The notes below the pieces were generated by a model that ran no database searches, was not told where the DNA came from, and saw only the letters and a program-made list of their open reading frames with translations. The translations under genes were made by a program, and so were the position numbers. Positions 24,655 to 28,718 of a DNA stretch of 28,718 bases are shown one piece after another (positions within the stretch are counted from its first letter, which is position 1; each line of letters begins with the position of its first letter). This DNA comes from CALLVY01 sp937899855 (GTDB lineage: Bacteria > Bacteroidota > Bacteroidia > Chitinophagales > Saprospiraceae): NCBI GenBank assembly GCA_039820405.1, contig JBCBQC010000081.1, positions 1-28,718 on the forward strand, read 5' to 3'.

Positions 24655-24662
24655 TATTTTTG
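24655..24662 (+). promoter_or_regulatory. -7 element of the acyl-CoA dehydrogenase gene
   Basis: TATTTTTG, a perfect TAnnTTTG, 12 nt after the fmt stop in an AT-rich 70-nt spacer. The predicted start near 24669 is about 45 nt before the ATG at 24714. The -33 site is poor (TTTAAG region). Confidence 0.45.
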
Positions 24663-24713
24663 TTTATTTTGCCATTGTTTAGTCCAATAACAACAAATAA
24701 AAGATTCCCGAAT

Positions 24714-26513
24714 ATGGCCGATCAATACGTCAGCGTCCGCAACCTCCGCTTTTTACTCCACGAGGTCTTCAAGGTAAGCGAGCTCAGCCGCTTCGAGCAT
24801 TACGAGCACTACGATCGCGAGGCCGCCGATATGACCATCGACGCGTCCAAGCAACTCAGCGACAAACTCCTCTTTCCCATTCTCACCGAGATGGACCGCA
24901 ACAAGGCCTATTTCTCCGAAGGCAGCGTCAAGGTACACCCCAAACTCCGATCGGTCATCAAGAATATTGCGGAGGGGGGATGGATTTCGGCTCACAATAC
25001 CTTTGAGCAGGGCGGCCAGCAGATGCCGCTCACCCTACTCAATGCCGCCCTCTTCATCATGTACGCCGCCAACGGCAACGCCGCCGCCTACGCTTTCCTG
25101 ACCCAGGGAGCGGCCAATTTGCTACAAAGCTTTGGCTCGGAAGAACTCAAATCGGCCTTCATCCCCAAGATGTACTCGGGGGATTGGCAGGGAACGATGG
25201 CCCTCACCGAACCCCAAGCCGGTAGCTCCCTCTCCGACCTACTGTCGACCGCCGAACCGACCGAAGAAGGCCATTACAAAATCACGGGACAAAAAATCTA
25301 CATCTCCGGTGGCGATCACGAAGCCGTCGACAATGTTGTCCACCTCCTGCTGGCCCGCATCAAGGGAGCACCGGCCGGTACCAAGGGCATTTCACTTTTC
25401 GTGGTCCCCAAACTGCGGGAAGAAAACGGTGCGCTGGTCTCTAACGACGTCAGTACCGCCGGCATTTACGGAAAGATGGGCCAAAAAGGCTACGTCGCCG
25501 CCCACCTCATGCTCGGGGAAGGCAGCGACTGCCGGGGCTACCTCGTGGGGCAGCCCCACATGGGACTGCGCTACATGTTCCAGATGATGAACGAGGCGCG
25601 CATTGCCACCGGACTTATGGCGGCCGCCACGGCCTCCGGTGCCTATTACGCTTCGCTCCAGTACACCCAAGAACGCGCCCAGGGACGGCCACCCTCCAGC
25701 AAGGACTTGACCCAACCTCCCGTACTCATTATCGAGCACGCCGACGTCCGTCGGATGCTTCTTTTCCAAAAGGCCGTCGTGGAAGGCAGCAAGTCGCTGC
25801 TGTTACAGTGCAGCTACTACGCCGATTTGGAGATGGTGGCCAGCGGGGAGGACAAACAAAAGGCGCACCTGTTGCTCGAACTGCTGACCCCCATCGCCAA
25901 GTCCTACCCCGCCGAGATGGGGATCCGCTCGGTCAGTGAGGGGATGCAATGCCTGGGCGGGGCCGGGTATTGCGATGATTTCCCGCTGGAGCAGTACTAC
26001 CGCGACATCCGGGTCAATTCCATTTACGAGGGCACCACGACCATCCACGGCATGGACCTGCTGGGCCGCAAGGTGTTGATGCAGGACGGACGGGCGATGA
26101 AGTTGTTTGCTGCGGAAGTGGAAAAAGTGATTCAGGAGGCGCTAAAGGAAGAAGCACTCCGACCCTTTGCCGGCAAATTGGGTCAGGCGATCAAGGATTT
26201 GGGCAAGACGACCTATCACCTCGTAGGACTGGCTCAGCAGGAGAGCCCGGAGGTCTTTTTGGCCGATGCCACCCTCTACCTCGACTTTTTCAGCCTGGTA
26301 ACCATCGGTTGGCAATGGCTCCTCCAGGGCGTTCACGCCCAGCGGGGGCTGGCGACGGCGACGGCCGATACCGACCGCCATTTTTACGAAGGAAAATTAA
26401 TCACCATGCGTTACTTCATGGAATACGAACTGCCCAAAATTGCGGGACTCCAGGCGCGTTTGCACAGCAGCGAACGGGTCACCATGGAAGCTCGTGCCCA
26501 TCATTTTGCCTAA
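24714..26513 (+). CDS. Acyl-CoA dehydrogenase, ~600-residue DmdC/FadE-like type
   Basis: FAD-dependent alpha,beta-dehydrogenase of acyl-CoA thioesters. The start is the ATG at 24714 (MADQYVSVRNLRFLL), giving 599 residues; an upstream in-frame start at 24624 overlaps fmt. Domains: N-terminal helical domain (about 35-158), the beta domain with the FAD-binding MALTEPQAGSS (162-172), and a C-terminal helical domain with the catalytic-base segment IYEGTTTIHG (Glu439) and GMQCLGGAGYCDDFPLEQYYRD (410-431). An extra helical C-terminal domain (about 465-599) is typical of the long subfamily that includes 3-methylmercaptopropionyl-CoA dehydrogenase (DmdC) and some FadE proteins. Chain length and branching of the substrate cannot be told. 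It is followed after 12 nt by the MBL hydrolase. Confidence 0.95.
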   Translation: MADQYVSVRNLRFLLHEVFKVSELSRFEHYEHYDREAADMTIDASKQLSDKLLFPILTEMDRNKAYFSEGSVKVHPKLRSVIKNIAEGGWISAHNTFEQGGQQMPLTLLNAALFIMYAANGNAAAYAFLTQGAANLLQSFGSEELKSAFIPKMYSGDWQGTMALTEPQAGSSLSDLLSTAEPTEEGHYKITGQKIYISGGDHEAVDNVVHLLLARIKGAPAGTKGISLFVVPKLREENGALVSNDVSTAGIYGKMGQKGYVAAHLMLGEGSDCRGYLVGQPHMGLRYMFQMMNEARIATGLMAAATASGAYYASLQYTQERAQGRPPSSKDLTQPPVLIIEHADVRRMLLFQKAVVEGSKSLLLQCSYYADLEMVASGEDKQKAHLLLELLTPIAKSYPAEMGIRSVSEGMQCLGGAGYCDDFPLEQYYRDIRVNSIYEGTTTIHGMDLLGRKVLMQDGRAMKLFAAEVEKVIQEALKEEALRPFAGKLGQAIKDLGKTTYHLVGLAQQESPEVFLADATLYLDFFSLVTIGWQWLLQGVHAQRGLATATADTDRHFYEGKLITMRYFMEYELPKIAGLQARLHSSERVTMEARAHHFA

Positions 26514-26525
26514 ATACCAAGCCAC

Positions 26526-27440
26526 ATGTCGACCATCCGTGTAATCGATCTCCATTTTTTGGGTAACCGCGAAACCATCGCCGCCTTCTTGGTGGAGACG
26601 ACGGCCGGCCCCGTCTTAATCGAGACGGGCCCCCACTCCACCCTGGCTCATCTGGAAAAGGGCCTGGCCCGACACGGCTACCAGTGCCGCGATGTCCAGC
26701 ACGTTTTTCTCACCCACATCCACCTCGACCACGCCGGTGCCGCTTGGTACTTTGCGAGCTTGGGAGCCACCGTATACGTCCATCCCCGCGGACACAAGCA
26801 CCTGGCCAATCCCGAGAAATTGATGAATTCGGCCCGGATGATCTATCGGGATAAAATGGATGAGCTTTGGGGCGAAATGCGCCCCATCCCCGATGAGCGC
26901 CTCCGGGCGGTTGCCGATGGCGAAGCTTTTGCGATCGGCGAGCGTACGTTTCGGGCGCACCACACGCCGGGACACGCCGTCCACCACATTGCCTGGCAGC
27001 TCGACGATCAGCTCTTTGCGGGCGATGTCGCCGGGGTGCGCATTGGTTTGGGACCGGTGGTACCTCCCTGCCCACCACCGGATATCAACGTTGAGGATTG
27101 GCAGGCCTCCATCCGGAAAATTCTAGCCTTGGACCTAAAGGAAGTCCACCTGACGCATTACGGTACCGTTCGGGAGATTGAGGCCCACTTCCAGGCCTTG
27201 GAAAACAATCTGTTGGAATGGGCGACCTGGATGAAGCCGCATTTTGATGGCGGGAGTGATCCCCAGGAAATTACGCCGGTTTTTCAGGCTTACGTGAAGG
27301 AGTCTTTGATTGCGGCGGGGGTGGATGCGGAAGGCTTGCGGCAATACGAAGGAGCCAATCCCGCTTGGATGAGTGTGGTGGGTTTGTTGAGGTACTGGAA
27401 GGTGAGGGCACGAGCCGCCTCCGATATGGCTAAGAAATAG
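26526..27440 (+). CDS. Metallo-beta-lactamase-fold hydrolase
   Basis: Zinc hydrolase of the metallo-beta-lactamase superfamily, 304 residues, cytoplasmic (no signal). The ligand set is complete: THIHLDHAG (His64, His66, Asp68, His69), GHAVHH (His150), FAGDVAG (Asp167) and LTHYG (His211). A helical C-terminal extension (about 215-304) completes it. The HxHxDH pattern and size resemble glyoxalase II-like and thioesterase-like members. Because it lies 12 nt after an acyl-CoA dehydrogenase gene, a thioester hydrolase acting in acyl-CoA metabolism is a reasonable inference. Its last 11 nt overlap the end of the convergent small membrane protein gene. Confidence 0.93.
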   Translation: MSTIRVIDLHFLGNRETIAAFLVETTAGPVLIETGPHSTLAHLEKGLARHGYQCRDVQHVFLTHIHLDHAGAAWYFASLGATVYVHPRGHKHLANPEKLMNSARMIYRDKMDELWGEMRPIPDERLRAVADGEAFAIGERTFRAHHTPGHAVHHIAWQLDDQLFAGDVAGVRIGLGPVVPPCPPPDINVEDWQASIRKILALDLKEVHLTHYGTVREIEAHFQALENNLLEWATWMKPHFDGGSDPQEITPVFQAYVKESLIAAGVDAEGLRQYEGANPAWMSVVGLLRYWKVRARAASDMAKK

Positions 27441-27660
27441 GCAAAATTTTCTTTCCCTGCTGGATAATTTTACGGACGACTTCCACATCGGGAAGGGCGA
27501 CACCCGGCTGCTCCAACTCCTCGGGTTCATCGATTTTCAATTCGACTTCGGGCACCACTTCGGAGGTTGTCTGCGGTACCGTATTGATAAAAACGAAGGA
27601 AAGAATACTTGCGCAAGCAAGTAGGGCAAAAAACCAAGGACGGATGTTCGTTTTTTTCAT
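27430..27660 (-). CDS. Small membrane-anchored protein, unknown function
   Basis: A 76-residue protein with a basic start (MKKTNIRPW), one hydrophobic segment at about 9-25 (signal anchor or uncleaved signal), a strongly acidic middle (about 33-52, EVVPEVELKIDEPEELE) and a C-terminal LPDVEVVRKIIQQGKKILP. From memory, short Bacteroidota proteins ending with an LPDVxxxKKxxxxGK motif are recurrent, so I take it as a real gene rather than a chance frame. The expected topology is N-terminal anchor with the tail outside the cytoplasm. It overlaps the MBL gene tail to tail by 11 nt. A repeat-rich spacer lies upstream. No clear promoter was found. Confidence 0.7.
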   Translation of the reverse strand: MKKTNIRPWFFALLACASILSFVFINTVPQTTSEVVPEVELKIDEPEELEQPGVALPDVEVVRKIIQQGKKILPIS

Positions 27661-27685
27661 AATTAGGTAGGCTTTGGAGTTTTAC

Positions 27686-27700
27686 ACCTGTGCGACAGGT
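27686..27700. repeat. Inverted repeat (6-bp stem, 3-nt loop)
   Basis: ACCTGT-GCG-ACAGGT. On the plus strand it is followed by AGTTTGTTTT and could end transcripts arriving from the acyl-CoA dehydrogenase/MBL unit. On the minus strand it lies 26 nt before the small membrane protein ATG and could be an operator. Confidence 0.5.
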
Positions 27701-27716
27701 AGTTTGTTTTAGATTT

Positions 27717-27754
27717 ACCTTATATACGCTCGACGCCTGGCCGTATATTAAGGT
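27717..27754. repeat. Long inverted repeat (12/13-nt arms)
   Basis: Left arm ACCTTATATACG (27717-27728), right arm CGTATATTAAGGT (27742-27754), identical except for one bulged A, around a 13-nt loop. No T-run abuts either side, so it does not look like a simple terminator. Confidence 0.6.
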
Positions 27755-27862
27755 TACAGTTGCACCCTAACTTTTTTTTTCGACCACTTGGGGGCTTTTT
27801 GCGATCAACGGTATCCTAAAGGATCAAAAAGAAGCCCGGAGGTTGCATCAGGTGGTTAATAT

Positions 27863-27930
27863 ATTTAACTAAAAATACGCCCGAAGCGTTCGTTGGATCA
27901 AAATTTAACGGAATTTAACGCCCATTTAAC
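27863..27930. repeat. Four ATTTAAC direct repeats in helical phase
   Basis: ATTTAAC at 27863, 27903, 27913 and 27924. The last three are 10 and 11 nt apart and the first is 40 nt away, so all lie on about the same face of the helix. This spacing suggests protein binding, though the motif is short and AT-rich. Confidence 0.5.
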
Positions 27931-28007
27931 AAGTTTGGCGTTGAAAACCCGGACGACGCTGGGAAAACCACCCGGTCACCCGCTTTTCTACGAATTGTAC
28001 CGAGTAC

Positions 28008-28718
28008 TTAGAAGCCATCGTCCCGGATCAGGCCACGGGGAATGGCTTCGATCAAGCGACGCGTATACGCCTGTTGTGGCTTTTGGTAAATGTCTTCGGG
28101 CCAGCCCATCTCCTCAATTTTTCCTCCATTCATCACGATCATCCGGTCGCTCATAAATTTGACCACCGACAAATCGTGCGAAATAAAGATATAGGTCAGT
28201 TGGTATTTTTCGCGCAGTTCGAGCAGTAGGTTGAGCACCTGAGCCTGGACGGATACGTCGAGGGCCGAGACCGATTCGTCGCAGATGATAAACTTGGGGT
28301 TGAGGGCAAGGGCACGGGCAATACAAATCCGCTGTCGTTGCCCTCCCGAGAATTCGTGCGGGTAGCGCTGGTAGTGTTCGGGACGCAGATCGACCGTGGC
28401 TAGCAATTCGAGTACCCGCTCGCGCCGCTCCACCGCCTTACCCAGGATACCGTGTACCAGCAGTGGTTCCTCGATGGCCTTACCGATGGTCATCCGCGGG
28501 TTGAGCGAGGAATAGGGATCTTGAAAAATGATCTGCACCTCCTTGCGCAAGTCCTTGAGCTCCGTCGCATTCAAACTCAGCAAGTTTTTGCCCCGGTACC
28601 ACACCTCGCCCGAACGGGTCCGATTGAGCCGGAGAATGCTGCGTCCGAGCGTGGTCTTCCCACAACCCGATTCGCCCACCAGCCCCATCGTCTCACCGGG
28701 GTACACCTCAAAGCTCAC
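28008..28718 (-). CDS. Oligopeptide-type ABC transporter ATP-binding protein, 5' end outside window
   Basis: C-terminal 236 residues of an ABC ATPase of the OppF/DppF group, which powers uptake of peptides or similar solutes. Visible motifs: Walker A GESGCGKTT, the Q-loop in IIFQDPYSSLNPR, the family's LLVHGI, signature SGGQRQR, Walker B FIICDESVSALDV, and the H-loop ISHDLSVV. It ends with the oligopeptide-transporter C-terminal pattern HP/QQAYTRRLIEAIP. The frame is open at the window edge. The apparent GTG there lies within the conserved VSFEVYPGE strand, so the true start is further upstream. It could be a single-domain DppF or the second half of a fused two-ATPase protein, which is common in this phylum. 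Its permeases are not in the window. Confidence 0.93.
   Translation of the reverse strand: MSFEVYPGETMGLVGESGCGKTTLGRSILRLNRTRSGEVWYRGKNLLSLNATELKDLRKEVQIIFQDPYSSLNPRMTIGKAIEEPLLVHGILGKAVERRERVLELLATVDLRPEHYQRYPHEFSGGQRQRICIARALALNPKFIICDESVSALDVSVQAQVLNLLLELREKYQLTYIFISHDLSVVKFMSDRMIVMNGGKIEEMGWPEDIYQKPQQAYTRRLIEAIPRGLIRDDGF

Larger units (their letters stand above)
27661..28007. other. Gene-free stretch with inverted and direct repeats
   Basis: No convincing coding frame. It holds a 6-bp hairpin at 27686-27700, a long 12/13-nt inverted repeat at 27717-27754, a T9 tract at 27772-27780, an imperfect GGGCTT../..AAGCCC inverted repeat at about 27791-27837, and four ATTTAAC copies between 27863 and 27930. 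It lies between the end of the ABC ATPase gene and the start of the small membrane protein gene. Confidence 0.7.

Noticed and set aside
1..28718. CRISPR arrays, tRNA or rRNA genes, insertion sequences
   Set aside because: No regularly spaced long repeats, no recognisable tRNA or rRNA stretches, and no transposase-like protein were seen in any frame.

Overview
The window is ordinary, gene-dense chromosome of a member of the Bacteroidota. The GC-rich codon use and gene content resemble Saprospiria/Lewinella-type organisms, but the genus is a guess. Evidence for the phylum: several start-proximal TAnnTTTG -7 elements, almost no Shine-Dalgarno sequences before starts, a prfB frameshift site without an upstream SD, a very long TamB-type protein, an OmpA protein with a carboxypeptidase-regulatory-like domain, and lipoproteins with short lipoboxes. 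I see no rRNA, tRNA, CRISPR array, insertion sequence or prophage block.

Layout. 1-3914 (minus): DHH phosphoesterase (NrnA family), FKBP lipoprotein and release factor 2 (prfB, programmed +1 frameshift) form a probable operon, followed by a lipoprotein gene cut by the window edge. 4116-4535 (plus): ndk, ending at a strong terminator shared with the convergent mutS2 (4660-7050, minus). 7310-9478 (plus): aroC and an endonuclease/exonuclease/phosphatase-family lipoprotein. 9483-14435 (minus): a 1650-residue TamB protein. 14559-16959 (minus): a small conserved protein, a multi-pass membrane protein and a YheT-type alpha/beta hydrolase. 17077-17913 (minus): an S24-peptidase regulator.

18098-21676 (minus) is the most interesting part. 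It is a compact operon of a DUF2237 protein, a CRP-like-sensor histidine kinase with an unusual dimerisation domain, and a response regulator fused to a degenerate glutaredoxin-like fold and a thioredoxin-reductase-like flavoprotein that lacks the CxxC active site. It reads as a two-component system whose output is a flavoenzyme rather than a DNA-binding protein.

21732-23594 (minus): OmpA-family envelope protein with a C-terminal SPOR-like domain. 23732-27440 (plus): fmt, a 600-residue acyl-CoA dehydrogenase and a metallo-beta-lactamase-fold hydrolase. 27430-27660 (minus): a small membrane-anchored protein, tail to tail with the hydrolase. 27661-28007: a gene-free stretch rich in inverted and direct repeats. 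28008-28718 (minus): the C-terminal part of an oligopeptide-type ABC ATPase, cut by the window edge.

Most of the window is housekeeping: translation (prfB, fmt), nucleotide turnover (ndk, nrnA), aromatic biosynthesis (aroC), DNA/ribosome maintenance (mutS2) and envelope biogenesis (tamB, OmpA). The signalling and redox operon is the accessory element worth following.
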